This document shows, piece after piece, positions 36,764 through 45,246 of a DNA stretch of 64,000 nucleotides. Numbering within the stretch: the stretch's first letter is position 1; the number at the start of each line of letters is the position of its first letter. Source of the stretch: Candidatus Pseudomonas phytovorans (lineage in GTDB: Bacteria; Pseudomonadota; Gammaproteobacteria; Pseudomonadales; Pseudomonadaceae). Where the stretch lies: contig CP119325.1 in NCBI GenBank assembly GCA_029202525.1, positions 2,702,001 through 2,766,000 of the forward strand, read 5' to 3'. The position numbers and the translations under genes are program-made. The notes beneath the pieces are model-generated. The model saw only the letters and a program-made list of their open reading frames with translations, had not been told where the DNA came from and ran no database searches.

Positions 36764-37693
36764 ATGCCAAAATCCGTGATCATTACTTGCGCCACCACCG
36801 GTGGCGTACACACCCCGACCATGTCGCAATACCTGCCAATCACCCCGCAGGAAATTGCCGATTCCTCCATCGACGCCGCCAATGCCGGCGCCTCGATCAT
36901 CCACCTGCATGCCCGCAACCCCGAGACCGGCAAGCCCGACCCACGCCCGGAACTGTTCCAGGACTTCATGGGCCAGATCCATCGCCAGAGCGATGCCGTG
37001 CTGAACGTTTCCACTGGCGGTGGCCTGGGCATGTCCCGCGAAGAGCGCCTGCGCGCCGCCTTGGCGGTAAGCCCGGAAATGGCCTCGCTGAACGTCGGCT
37101 CGATGAACTTCGGCATCTTCCCGATGAAGGCCAAGTATTCGAACTGGAAGCATGACTGGGAGCCGGCTTTCCTCGACAGCACCCGCGATTTCATTTTCCG
37201 CAACACCTTTGCCGACATCGAATACATCGTCAAAGAACTGGGCGACGGCCACGGCACTCGCTTCGAATTCGAATGCTATGACCTGGGCCACCTGTACAAC
37301 CTGGCCTGGGTGATCGACCAGGGCTGGGTCAAACCACCGTTCCTGATTCAGATCGTATTCGGCGTGCTGGGCGGGGTAGGGGCAGACCTGGACAACCTGA
37401 TGCACATGCATACCGTGGCCCAGAAGCTGTTCGGCAAGGATTACGAGTGGTCGGTACTGGCCGCAGGCAAAAACCAGATGAGCTTCGCCACCCAGGCGGC
37501 GATGCTCGGCGGCAACGTGCGCGTTGGCCTTGAAGACAGCCTGTTCATCGGTGCCGGCGAAAAGGCCAAGAGCAATGCCGAGCAAGTGCTGAAGATTCGT
37601 TCGATTGTCGAAAGCCTCGGGCTCAAGGTGGCCACGCCTGAAGAAGCACGAGCACGCCTTGGTTTGAAAGGGCGCGAAAAGATCACCCTGTGA
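36764..37693 (+). CDS. Beta-keto acid cleavage enzyme (BKACE; dehydrocarnitine cleavage type)
   Basis: A 309-residue TIM barrel of the BKACE (DUF849) family. It has the zinc-binding HLHAR motif (H47, H49) and NVGSMNFGIFP. BKACEs condense a beta-keto acid with acetyl-CoA, giving acetoacetate and a new CoA ester. In Pseudomonas carnitine breakdown the homologue converts 3-dehydrocarnitine to betainyl-CoA. A thioesterase and a beta-hydroxyacid dehydrogenase in the same operon support an equivalent reaction here. Start MPKSVIIT at 36764; the gene ends 20 nt before the aldehyde dehydrogenase. Confidence 0.88.
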   Translation: MPKSVIITCATTGGVHTPTMSQYLPITPQEIADSSIDAANAGASIIHLHARNPETGKPDPRPELFQDFMGQIHRQSDAVLNVSTGGGLGMSREERLRAALAVSPEMASLNVGSMNFGIFPMKAKYSNWKHDWEPAFLDSTRDFIFRNTFADIEYIVKELGDGHGTRFEFECYDLGHLYNLAWVIDQGWVKPPFLIQIVFGVLGGVGADLDNLMHMHTVAQKLFGKDYEWSVLAAGKNQMSFATQAAMLGGNVRVGLEDSLFIGAGEKAKSNAEQVLKIRSIVESLGLKVATPEEARARLGLKGREKITL

Positions 37694-37713
37694 TTCGTGA
37701 TTGGGGATATGCC

Positions 37714-39135
37714 ATGCATACCAAGATGTTGATCAACGGCGAACTCGTTGAAGGCGCCGCTGCGCCCCTGGCTGTGATCGATCCCGCCACGGGTGAGGAG
37801 ATCGTCAGCGTTGGTCAGGCTGATGATGCCCAGCTCGACAGCGCTGTGCGAAGCGCGCATGAGGCGTTCGAGTCGTACTCCAGAACGACCCCGGCGCAGC
37901 GTGCCGCGCTGTTGCAGGACATCGCCGGGGTTATTGAACAACACGCTGAAGAACTGGCCGCGCTGGAAAGCCAGAATGTGGGCAAGCCATGGCCATCGGC
38001 ACTCGACGATGAAATGCCGTTGACCCTCGATACCTTCCGCTTTTTTGCCGGGGCCGCTCGCACCTTGGCAGGCGTGGCCGCAGGCGAATACGTGACGGGG
38101 CATACCAGCCTGATCCGGCGCGACCCGATCGGCCCGGTGGCCGCCATCGCCCCCTGGAACTACCCGCTGATGATGGCCGCCTGGAAGCTGGCGGCGCCGC
38201 TGGCGGCCGGTTGCAGCGTGGTGCTCAAACCATCAGAAGTGACGCCGCTGTCGACCCTGCGCCTGGGGCAGCTGTTGGCCGATGTGGTTCCCAAAGGCGT
38301 CATCAATATTGTGCATGGAGTTGGCACGTCGATCGGGGCTCGGCTGATCAATGCAGATGGCATCGAAGCCGTCAGCATCACCGGTTCGCCGGCCACGGGC
38401 AGTGCGGCCATGCGTGCGGCAGCACAGCAGATGCGCCAGGTGCATGTCGAGCTGGGTGGGAAGGCGCCGGTCATCGTGTACGAGGATGCCGACCTCGAAA
38501 AGCTGGTGGCGACCCTGCGCGCCACGGCCTTCTTCAACGCCGGGCAGGATTGTGCCCAGCCTTGCCGGGTGCTGGTTGCCAGCAAGGTCTACGACCGCGT
38601 CGTCAGTGCCCTGGCGCAAGCCGCCTCGTCCATCAAGGTAGGCGCACCCAGGGCGCATGGCACAGAAATGGGCCCATTGGTCACTGAGCTGCATCGTCAG
38701 CGCGTGGCCGGCTTCGTTGATCGCGCTCGGGCCTATGCCGAAGTGGTCACCGGGGGGCGGGTGGAAACGGGTGGCGGCTTCTTTTACAGCCCTACCGTGG
38801 TTGCAGATGTCGACCACCATGCCGAGATCGCGACACAGGAAATGTTCGGGCCAGTCATCACGGTGTCGCGGTTCACCGAGGACCAGGACCCTATCGCTAT
38901 CGCCAACGCTACCCGCTATGGCCTGGCGTCTTCGCTGTGGACGCGGGACAGCGGCCGCGCAATGGCGGCCAGCAGCCGGCTTCGCTACGGCTTCACCTGG
39001 GTCAACACGCACGGTATTGCCACGCCGGAAATGCCCTGGGCGGCCATGAAAGGCTCGGGGCACGGTTGCGACATGTCGGTGTTTGCACTGGACGCCTACA
39101 CCAGTGTTCGCCACGTCATGCTGGCACATGAGTGA
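37714..39135 (+). CDS. NAD(P)-dependent aldehyde dehydrogenase (aminoaldehyde/betaine-aldehyde type)
   Basis: A 473-residue ALDH. It shows PIGPVAAIAPWNYPLMMAAWK, the glutamate motif ELGGKAP, the catalytic cysteine in NAGQDCAQPCR and the C-terminal EMFGPVITVSRF. It is closest in pattern to gamma-aminobutyraldehyde and betaine-aldehyde dehydrogenases. In this operon it may oxidise a quaternary-amine aldehyde or the aldehyde left after oxygenase action. GGGGATATGCC precedes the ATG at 37714. Its specificity cannot be read from sequence. Confidence 0.9.
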   Translation: MHTKMLINGELVEGAAAPLAVIDPATGEEIVSVGQADDAQLDSAVRSAHEAFESYSRTTPAQRAALLQDIAGVIEQHAEELAALESQNVGKPWPSALDDEMPLTLDTFRFFAGAARTLAGVAAGEYVTGHTSLIRRDPIGPVAAIAPWNYPLMMAAWKLAAPLAAGCSVVLKPSEVTPLSTLRLGQLLADVVPKGVINIVHGVGTSIGARLINADGIEAVSITGSPATGSAAMRAAAQQMRQVHVELGGKAPVIVYEDADLEKLVATLRATAFFNAGQDCAQPCRVLVASKVYDRVVSALAQAASSIKVGAPRAHGTEMGPLVTELHRQRVAGFVDRARAYAEVVTGGRVETGGGFFYSPTVVADVDHHAEIATQEMFGPVITVSRFTEDQDPIAIANATRYGLASSLWTRDSGRAMAASSRLRYGFTWVNTHGIATPEMPWAAMKGSGHGCDMSVFALDAYTSVRHVMLAHE

Positions 39136-39168
39136 GCAGCATTCTCCTTACAATCGAGGTTGTTTCTG

Positions 39169-40101
39169 ATGACTGAATTCGAAAATGTCGCGGTAATTGG
39201 CGCAGGTGTGATCGGTGCCAGCTGGGCCGCACTGTTCCTCGCTTCCGGGCGCAACGTTGCGGTCTACGACCCGTCACCGACCATGGAGGCCGACGTTCGC
39301 AGTTACATCGACAATGCCTGGCCGACGCTGCGCGAGCTGGGCCTGGCTGACGCACAGCCGGGTCAACTGAGTTTTCACGGCGATGTGGCCAGTGCTGTTC
39401 AGCAGGCCGACTTCGTGCAGGAAAGCGTGCCAGAGCGCATCGCCATCAAGCACGATCTGTTCGCCAAGCTGGAAGCAGCGCTCAAGCCCGGTGCCATCGT
39501 GGCTTCCTCTGCCTCCGGCTTGCGCCTGGGTGAGATGCAGGCCGGCTGGCAAAACCCGTCACACTTTATCCTTGGCCATCCGTTTAACCCGCCCCACCTG
39601 ATCCCGCTGGTCGAGGTCATGGGCAACGAAAAGACCGCTGCTGGCGTGGTCGAGAAGGCCGAGCGGTTTTATGACCTGGTCGGGAAAGTGACCATCCGGG
39701 TCAACCGTGAAGTGAAGGGGCATGTCGCCAACCGCCTGCAGGCCGCGCTGTGGCGGGAAGCCATTCACCTGGTCAAGAGCGGCGTGGCCAGTGTGGAAGA
39801 CGTCGACAAGGCGGTATGGGCCGGGCCGGGCCTGCGCTGGGCGGCGATGGGGCCAACCATGCTGTTCCACCTTGGCGGCGGTTCGCAAGGCCTGGGTTCG
39901 TTCTGCCAAAAATACACCGAAAGCTTCCACGGCTGGTGGGATGACCTGGGCGATCCGCGCCTGGACGCTGAAACGGCCTCGTTGCTGGTAGAAGGCGTTC
40001 ATCAAGAGGCCGGGGACCACAGCTGGGCATCACTGGCGACCAACCGGGATCAATTGATCACTCACATGTTGAAGGCAACCGCGCCACTGCGGCGCCGTTG
40101 A
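39169..40101 (+). CDS. Beta-hydroxyacid / carnitine-type dehydrogenase (3-hydroxyacyl-CoA dehydrogenase fold)
   Basis: This 310-residue NAD-dependent dehydrogenase has VAVIGAGVIGASWAA as Rossmann motif, ASSASGLRLGEM and the catalytic histidine segment GHPFNPPHLIPLVEV. These are features of 3-hydroxyacyl-CoA, L-gulonate and L-carnitine dehydrogenases. The C-terminal half differs from CdhA of P. aeruginosa as I know it, so the substrate may be carnitine or a related beta-hydroxy betaine. The product would feed the BKACE. GAGG lies upstream of ATG 39169. Confidence 0.85.
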   Translation: MTEFENVAVIGAGVIGASWAALFLASGRNVAVYDPSPTMEADVRSYIDNAWPTLRELGLADAQPGQLSFHGDVASAVQQADFVQESVPERIAIKHDLFAKLEAALKPGAIVASSASGLRLGEMQAGWQNPSHFILGHPFNPPHLIPLVEVMGNEKTAAGVVEKAERFYDLVGKVTIRVNREVKGHVANRLQAALWREAIHLVKSGVASVEDVDKAVWAGPGLRWAAMGPTMLFHLGGGSQGLGSFCQKYTESFHGWWDDLGDPRLDAETASLLVEGVHQEAGDHSWASLATNRDQLITHMLKATAPLRRR

Positions 40102-40158
40102 GTGTGGGCCCGTGGCGCACGGCGCCCCGGGCCAGTTTGCCGTTGCGTGAGGTGTGCC

Positions 40159-41112
40159 ATGCCTGATGAAGCCCTGACCCTGCAGATAACCGACCTGATT
40201 GCCGAAGCCAAAGGCGTCATGGTCATCGAGCTGCGCTCGCCCACGGGCGAAGCGCTGCCGCCATTCAAACCCGGCGCCCATATCGAGTTGCACCTGCCCG
40301 GGGATATCGTGCGCCAGTATTCCCTGTGCAACGACGCGCGCGAGCAGCACCGTTATTGCGTCGGGGTCGGCCTGTCGCCAACCAGCCGCGGTGGTTCCCG
40401 GCACGTGCACCAGGCCCTGCGCGTGGGCGATACGCTGAAGGTCAGCCCGCCGCGCAATCATTTTCCGCTGGAAGAAGACGCATCGGGTTTTGTGTTTTTC
40501 GCCGGTGGCATCGGCATTACGCCGGTGTGGTCGATGATCCAGTGGTGTGAAAGCAACAAGCGTCCCTGGCAGCTGTTCTACCTGGTGCGCAGCCGGCAGC
40601 GGGCGGCCTTTCTGGAGGAACTCCGAGCCTTTGGCGATCGGGTGACCTTGCACGCCGACGACGAGGCCGGGGGCTTGTTCGATGTTGCGGGCGCGATCAG
40701 CCGGCAGGCACCCAATGTCCACTTCTACACCTGTGGGCCCACGCCATTGATGCTGGCCGTTGAAGCCGCAGCAAGTGGCTTTCCCGAAGAACAGGTGCAT
40801 TTCGAATGGTTCACGCCGAAAGCGCCGCAAACGTCGGTAACCGACAAAGCCTTCACCGTTCAGCTGGCCAGAAGCGGCAAGTCATTCGACGTGCCTGCAG
40901 ACAAAAGCATTCTTCAGGTGCTTGAGGCGAACGGCCTGCGGGTAGAGAGCTCTTGCCGGGAGGGTACATGCGCCTCATGCGAAATCTGCGTGCTGGAAGG
41001 CACCCCGGACCATCGCGACAGCGTGCTGACAGCGGCCGAACGCAAGAGCAACGAGGTGATGATGATCTGCGTTTCCCGGTCATTGTCAGCAAGCCTCGTG
41101 CTCGATCTTTAA
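40159..41112 (+). CDS. Rieske oxygenase reductase (flavin, NAD and C-terminal plant-type ferredoxin)
   Basis: A 317-residue electron transfer protein. An FMN-binding barrel (HIELHLPGDIVRQYSLCND) is followed by a nucleotide-binding domain (FAGGIGITPVWSMI) and a C-terminal [2Fe-2S] domain with cysteines 266, 271, 274 and 304 (C-x4-C-x2-C-x29-C). This is the phthalate-dioxygenase-reductase/CntB/VanB layout. It should pass electrons from NAD(P)H to the oxygenase at 35575. ATG 40159 follows GAGGTGTGCC. Downstream the thioesterase starts after 32 nt. Confidence 0.92.
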   Translation: MPDEALTLQITDLIAEAKGVMVIELRSPTGEALPPFKPGAHIELHLPGDIVRQYSLCNDAREQHRYCVGVGLSPTSRGGSRHVHQALRVGDTLKVSPPRNHFPLEEDASGFVFFAGGIGITPVWSMIQWCESNKRPWQLFYLVRSRQRAAFLEELRAFGDRVTLHADDEAGGLFDVAGAISRQAPNVHFYTCGPTPLMLAVEAAASGFPEEQVHFEWFTPKAPQTSVTDKAFTVQLARSGKSFDVPADKSILQVLEANGLRVESSCREGTCASCEICVLEGTPDHRDSVLTAAERKSNEVMMICVSRSLSASLVLDL

Positions 41113-41144
41113 GCCGCAACCCCGACTTCTGGAAGGACTTACTC

Positions 41145-41618
41145 GTGAATAACCTGCTGCTGATTCACCAGGCCACCATCGTCGAAGACTGGATCGACTA
41201 CAACGGGCACCTGCGCGATGCCTTCTACTTCCTGCTGTTCAGCCACGCCACCGATGCCTTGATGAATCACATTGGCCTGGACGCTGATGGCCGGGCCATA
41301 TACGGCCATACGCTCTATACCCTGGAAGCGCACATCAACTACCTCAGCGAAACCCGCCTGGGCGAACACGTACAGGTCTTTACCCAGCTGATCGACCATG
41401 ACAGCAAACGCCTGCACATCGTCCATCACCTGTATCGCCCCAAGAATGGAGAACTGCTGGCTGCCAGCGAGCAGATGCTCATGAACATCGCCGCTGAAGC
41501 GGGCCGTGCGGCGAAATTTGCCGCGCCGGTTGAAGCGAAGATCGGCGCGATCTTTGCCGAACAGCGCTCACTGCCGCGCTCCGGCTATTGCGGCCGGGTG
41601 ATCGGGATTCGTCGCTAG
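41145..41618 (+). CDS. Hotdog-fold thioesterase (betainyl-CoA thioesterase-like)
   Basis: A 157-residue 4HBT-type hotdog protein with VEDWIDYNGHLRDAFYFLLFSHATD, the catalytic region of this family, and YTLEAHINYLSETRLGEHV. In carnitine catabolism CdhB of this fold releases glycine betaine from betainyl-CoA. The same step is expected after the BKACE reaction. The start is a GTG at 41145 with AAGGACTTACTC upstream. A 100-nt gap to the binding protein may hold a promoter or processing site. Confidence 0.85.
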   Translation: MNNLLLIHQATIVEDWIDYNGHLRDAFYFLLFSHATDALMNHIGLDADGRAIYGHTLYTLEAHINYLSETRLGEHVQVFTQLIDHDSKRLHIVHHLYRPKNGELLAASEQMLMNIAAEAGRAAKFAAPVEAKIGAIFAEQRSLPRSGYCGRVIGIRR

Positions 41619-41718
41619 TACTTGCCGTGCCCTTGCATAGATAACAACAAGACTGCGTTGCCTCTGAATAACAAAAAAACTGCCGCTTCCCATAGCTGCC
41701 ACAGAGAGGATTTGCGTC

Positions 41719-42666
41719 ATGAAACATGCACTGCGCGTTATGTTCTGCTCCGCCTTGGTGCTGTCTGCAAACACATATGCAGCAGAGCCACCTCAGTGTC
41801 GCCTGGTACGGATGTCCGACCCTGGCTGGACCGATATCCAGACCACCACCGCTATTGCCACCACGCTGCTGAAAAGCCTTGGCTATCAAACCAAGTCCAC
41901 ACTGGTGGGTGTCCCTCTGACCTTCAAGGCCTTGTCCGATGGCAAGAACATGGATGTGTTCCTGGGTACCTGGTTACCTACCATGGAGCCGGATCTCAAA
42001 CCCCACCGTGATGCCGGCAGCATCGATATCGTGCGGGTCAACCTGCAGCATGCCAAGTACACGCTGGCAGTACCGCAGGCCCTCTGGGATCGCGGGCTGA
42101 AGGACTTCGCCGACATCACGAAATTCAAAACCGAACTGGGCGGCAAGATTTATGGCCTGGAGCCCGGCGATGGCGGCAACAACGCCGTGCTCAAAGCCAT
42201 CGGCGACAATGCGTTTGGCCTGAAAGATGCCGGCTTCTCGGTGGTGGCATCGAGCGAGTCGGGCATGCTGGCGCAGGTAGAGCGGGCGCAGCGGCGCGAT
42301 CAGGCGATCGTGTACCTGGGGTGGGAGCCGCACCCTATGAATACCCGATTCAAGATGAAGTTCCTTACCGGCGGCGACAACTATTTTGGCCCTGATTTCG
42401 GCGATGCCACGGTCTACACCAGTACCCGCAAAGGCTATGCGGATGAGTGCCCGAACGTGGGTCTGCTGTTGAAGAACCTGAGCTTTAGCCTGGACATGGA
42501 GAACCACATCATGGGCGCCATCCTGTACCAGAAAATGGAGCCGGAAGCTGCCGCCAGGGCCTGGTTGAAGCAGAACCCTCAGGTACTTGATGGCTGGTTG
42601 GCCGGCGTGACGACCTGGGATGGCCAGCCTGGGCTGGATAGCGTCAAAGCGGAGGTGGAACGGTGA
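41719..42666 (+). CDS. Periplasmic glycine betaine/choline/carnitine-binding protein (CaiX-like)
   Basis: A 315-residue OpuAC-type solute-binding protein. The signal peptide likely ends ANTYA. Aromatic-cage residues that bind trimethylammonium are suggested by MSDPGWTDIQ, FLGTWLPTMEP and YLGWEPHPMNTRF. No ABC permease or ATPase gene is adjacent. In P. aeruginosa CaiX shares the core CbcWV transporter, so the same may be true here. An AGAGAGGATTTGCGTC sequence precedes the ATG. Confidence 0.9.
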   Translation: MKHALRVMFCSALVLSANTYAAEPPQCRLVRMSDPGWTDIQTTTAIATTLLKSLGYQTKSTLVGVPLTFKALSDGKNMDVFLGTWLPTMEPDLKPHRDAGSIDIVRVNLQHAKYTLAVPQALWDRGLKDFADITKFKTELGGKIYGLEPGDGGNNAVLKAIGDNAFGLKDAGFSVVASSESGMLAQVERAQRRDQAIVYLGWEPHPMNTRFKMKFLTGGDNYFGPDFGDATVYTSTRKGYADECPNVGLLLKNLSFSLDMENHIMGAILYQKMEPEAAARAWLKQNPQVLDGWLAGVTTWDGQPGLDSVKAEVER

Positions 42667-42718
42667 AGTGCTTCATGCCTGTCTGTGCAAACGCGCGTTT
42701 GGTGACAAGGACAATAAT

Positions 42719-44152
42719 ATGAAAGTCGAGAAGCGCAGTATCGAGTTCGTACCTCACAGCGAGCGCTATGGCAGGCCACGGCGGCTGTTCTCTGTGTGGT
42801 TCAGTTCAAACTTGCAGGTCACCGCTTTGATGGTCGGAACCCTTGGCGTGGCCTCGGGGCTGAGCCTGATGTGGACGCTGGCCGGGCTGCTCATCGGCTG
42901 CCTGTTGGGCACCATTTTCATGGCCGCGCACTCGGCGCAGGGGCCGCACCTGGGGGTGCCGCAGATGATCCAGAGCCGCGCGCAATTCGGCGTGTTCGGT
43001 GCAGCCATCCCCTTGCTGGTAATGGTGACTGCCGCGGTGCTGTTCATGGCCGCCAGTGGCGTGTTGATGCGCGCTCCCTTGAAGGCGCTGCTTGCCATCA
43101 GCGACGATCAGGCGATCCTGATTGTCGGTATCACCACCTTCCTGATCGGTGTGGTCGGGTATGAGCTTATCCACCGTATGGGGGCGTGGATGAGTTGGCT
43201 TTCTGCCGTGGTGTTCGGTACCGCCCTGGTGTTGATCCTGATGCGGGCGAGCGCAGCGGGAGGCCTGCACGGTGATGCAGGTGGTTTTTCGATGCCGATC
43301 TTCAACCTGGTGATCGCACAGGCGGCTTCGTGGACGCTTGGCTATGGCCCTTATGTGGCGGATTACTCCCGTTACCTGCCGGCCGATGTGAGCACCCGGC
43401 GAACCTTCTGGACCACCTATTCGGGTTGCGCGCTGGGTTCGTTGGGCATGATGGCGCTAGGCGCAGTGCTGGCCGCTTTCGTGCCATCGGCCCTGGGTGT
43501 CGACCCTGGCACTGCTATCGCCAGCCTGTTCGGGCCCTGGGCCAAGGCTGCGCTGATCGTGGTGGCATTGGGTGTTATCCAGTACAACGTGTTGTGCCTG
43601 TACAGCGCTTACATGTCCACCACCACCATTTTCAGCGGCTTTGCCAGGCTGCAGCAGGTGCGGCACGGCACCAAGGCTTTGCTGATGGCGGTGTTGTCGC
43701 TGCTGGCCTGCGTGATTGCCATCCAGACCCAGTACCACTTCGACACATTCTTTGCCGACATCCTGATCGGGCAGCTGTATCTGTTGATTCCATGGAGCGC
43801 GATCAATCTGGTGGATTATTACGTGGTGCGGCGCGGTAGCTACAGCATTGGAGACCTGTACGATGCGCAAGGTCGCTATGGCCGATGGAATCGCAAGACC
43901 ATGATCGTGTATGGCGTTTCGATCATCGGCACTGTGCCGTTCATGAAGCTCTCGTTTTTCGAGGGTTTTTTCGCCCGGTTGATCGGCGCGGATGTCAGCT
44001 GGATTGCGGGGCTGGTCTTGGCGGGTTTGCTCTACTTAATCTTCAACCGGCCCCGCGTTCTGGCTGAGCACAGCCCGCCTGCTACAACGCCGGAAGAATG
44101 CCCGGAGTGTCCGAGAACAGTTCGAACATCAACTGCCGAAGCCAGCGGTTAG
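42719..44152 (+). CDS. NCS1-family permease (cytosine/purine-type)
   Basis: A 477-residue transporter with about 12 helices. The NCS1 features include PRRLFSVWFSSNLQVTALMVG in the first helix, GVPQMIQSRAQFG, WTLGYGPYVADYSRYLP and LLIPWSAINLVDYYVVRRG. Family members import cytosine, purines, hydantoins or thiamine with Na+ or H+. The ATG at 42719 has AAGGACAATAAT upstream. Its last 71 nt overlap the convergent LysR gene at 44082-45008, so the tail (PPATTPEECPECPRTVRTS) may be a late extension. The substrate may be the compound of this operon or of the amidohydrolase. Confidence 0.88.
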   Translation: MKVEKRSIEFVPHSERYGRPRRLFSVWFSSNLQVTALMVGTLGVASGLSLMWTLAGLLIGCLLGTIFMAAHSAQGPHLGVPQMIQSRAQFGVFGAAIPLLVMVTAAVLFMAASGVLMRAPLKALLAISDDQAILIVGITTFLIGVVGYELIHRMGAWMSWLSAVVFGTALVLILMRASAAGGLHGDAGGFSMPIFNLVIAQAASWTLGYGPYVADYSRYLPADVSTRRTFWTTYSGCALGSLGMMALGAVLAAFVPSALGVDPGTAIASLFGPWAKAALIVVALGVIQYNVLCLYSAYMSTTTIFSGFARLQQVRHGTKALLMAVLSLLACVIAIQTQYHFDTFFADILIGQLYLLIPWSAINLVDYYVVRRGSYSIGDLYDAQGRYGRWNRKTMIVYGVSIIGTVPFMKLSFFEGFFARLIGADVSWIAGLVLAGLLYLIFNRPRVLAEHSPPATTPEECPECPRTVRTSTAEASG

Positions 44153-45008
44153 CCGGGTCCTTGTTGTAGCGCCCATGCCAGAACAGGTTGATCTCGATGT
44201 TTGGTAAATCCACCGGCGGCGGCAGAGCGCTCAACCCGAACGGCACTTCACAACTGGCGGCAAACCGCTCCGGCACCGTCGCCAGTAAATTCGTGCGCTG
44301 CAAGATATGCCCCACCGCCACAAAGTGCGGCACTTCCAGGCGAATGTTGCGCACGACGCCCGCCCGCGCGTAATACGTGTCGACCTCGCCGTGCCCGGTA
44401 TTGGCCGCCACCACATTTACATGATCGAAGCCCATGAACGCTTCCACGGTAAGCGGCTGTAGCGTAGCGGGGTGCCCGTTGCGGCACAGGCACACATAGC
44501 GATGGTGAAACAGTCGTCGCTGGAAGAACCCCGCCTGCAAGTGCGGTAACAAGCCAACCGCCAGATCGATAGTGCCGTTCTGCAAGCCTTCGGCGAGTGT
44601 GTCGGTCGAGTTGCGCAACGTGCTGATCGTGCAGCCGGGTGCCAGCGCGGCGAAGGCGTCCATCAACTTGGGCATGAAGTAGATTTCGCCAATGTCGGTC
44701 ATGGCCATTGTGAAGCGACGGTTGCTGGTGGCCGGGTCGAAGGTGTTTTGCCTGGCGAGTGCATCGCGTAGCGTCTGGATGGCTGTGGTTATCGGCTCTG
44801 CCAATTGCAGTGCGTAAGGCGTCGGCTCCATGCCCTGGTAAGTGCGCACGAACAACGCGTCCTGTAGCACGGTGCGCAGGCGCTTCAGGGCATTGCTCAT
44901 TGCCGGTTGGGTCAGGTCCAGGTTCTCGGCGGCGGTCGAGACTTTGCGGTCGATCAGTAACTGGTTGAAAACCAATAGCAGGTTCAGGTCTAAATCGCGT
45001 AATTCCAT
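44082..45008 (-). CDS. nahR: LysR-family regulator, NahR-like (salicylate-responsive)
   Basis: A 308-residue protein very similar to NahR of the NAH7 plasmid as I know it: MELRDLDLNLLLVFNQLL, SNALKRLRT, FVRTYQGMEPTPYALQLAEP, TMAMTDIGEIYFMPKLMD and GTGHGEVDTYYARAG. NahR binds salicylate and activates nah and sal operons. It diverges from the transporter and hydroxylase genes at 45247 and 46695. The start is followed closely by a 15-nt palindrome over its ribosome-binding sequence. The 3' end overlaps the convergent NCS1 gene by 71 nt. Confidence 0.87.
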   Translation of the reverse strand: MELRDLDLNLLLVFNQLLIDRKVSTAAENLDLTQPAMSNALKRLRTVLQDALFVRTYQGMEPTPYALQLAEPITTAIQTLRDALARQNTFDPATSNRRFTMAMTDIGEIYFMPKLMDAFAALAPGCTISTLRNSTDTLAEGLQNGTIDLAVGLLPHLQAGFFQRRLFHHRYVCLCRNGHPATLQPLTVEAFMGFDHVNVVAANTGHGEVDTYYARAGVVRNIRLEVPHFVAVGHILQRTNLLATVPERFAASCEVPFGLSALPPPVDLPNIEINLFWHGRYNKDPANRWLRQLMFELFSDTPGILPAL

Positions 45009-45246
45009 GATACCTCTCAGGTATTAATCGAGACGCGATGGGTATTGTTTTCAGGCTTTATCGGCGTCCGCATACAACGCTACCCGAAACCAGACTCACT
45101 GGGTATGCCTGAACACTATTCACACCCGAAATAACCACTATGCGAGTGGCTGCATGTGAGGCCTGTTGCGCCTTGTTCATGATGGTTCGCGCTAGCCCAT
45201 TGGGGCATACCCCCAACCCATAACAACTACAAGAACGAGCGATGCC
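45009..45246. promoter_or_regulatory. NahR-type divergent regulatory region
   Basis: This 238-nt region separates the regulator and the transporter-hydroxylase genes. It includes the palindrome ATACCT-ctc-AGGTAT at 45010-45024. A weak similarity to the NahR-site core ATTCAC occurs at 45118-45123, not convincing on its own. Confidence 0.5.

Noticed and set aside
45118..45132. A NahR binding site (ATTCACGCT-N2-TGAT)
   Set aside because: Only ATTCAC agrees; the second half is missing, so no site is claimed.
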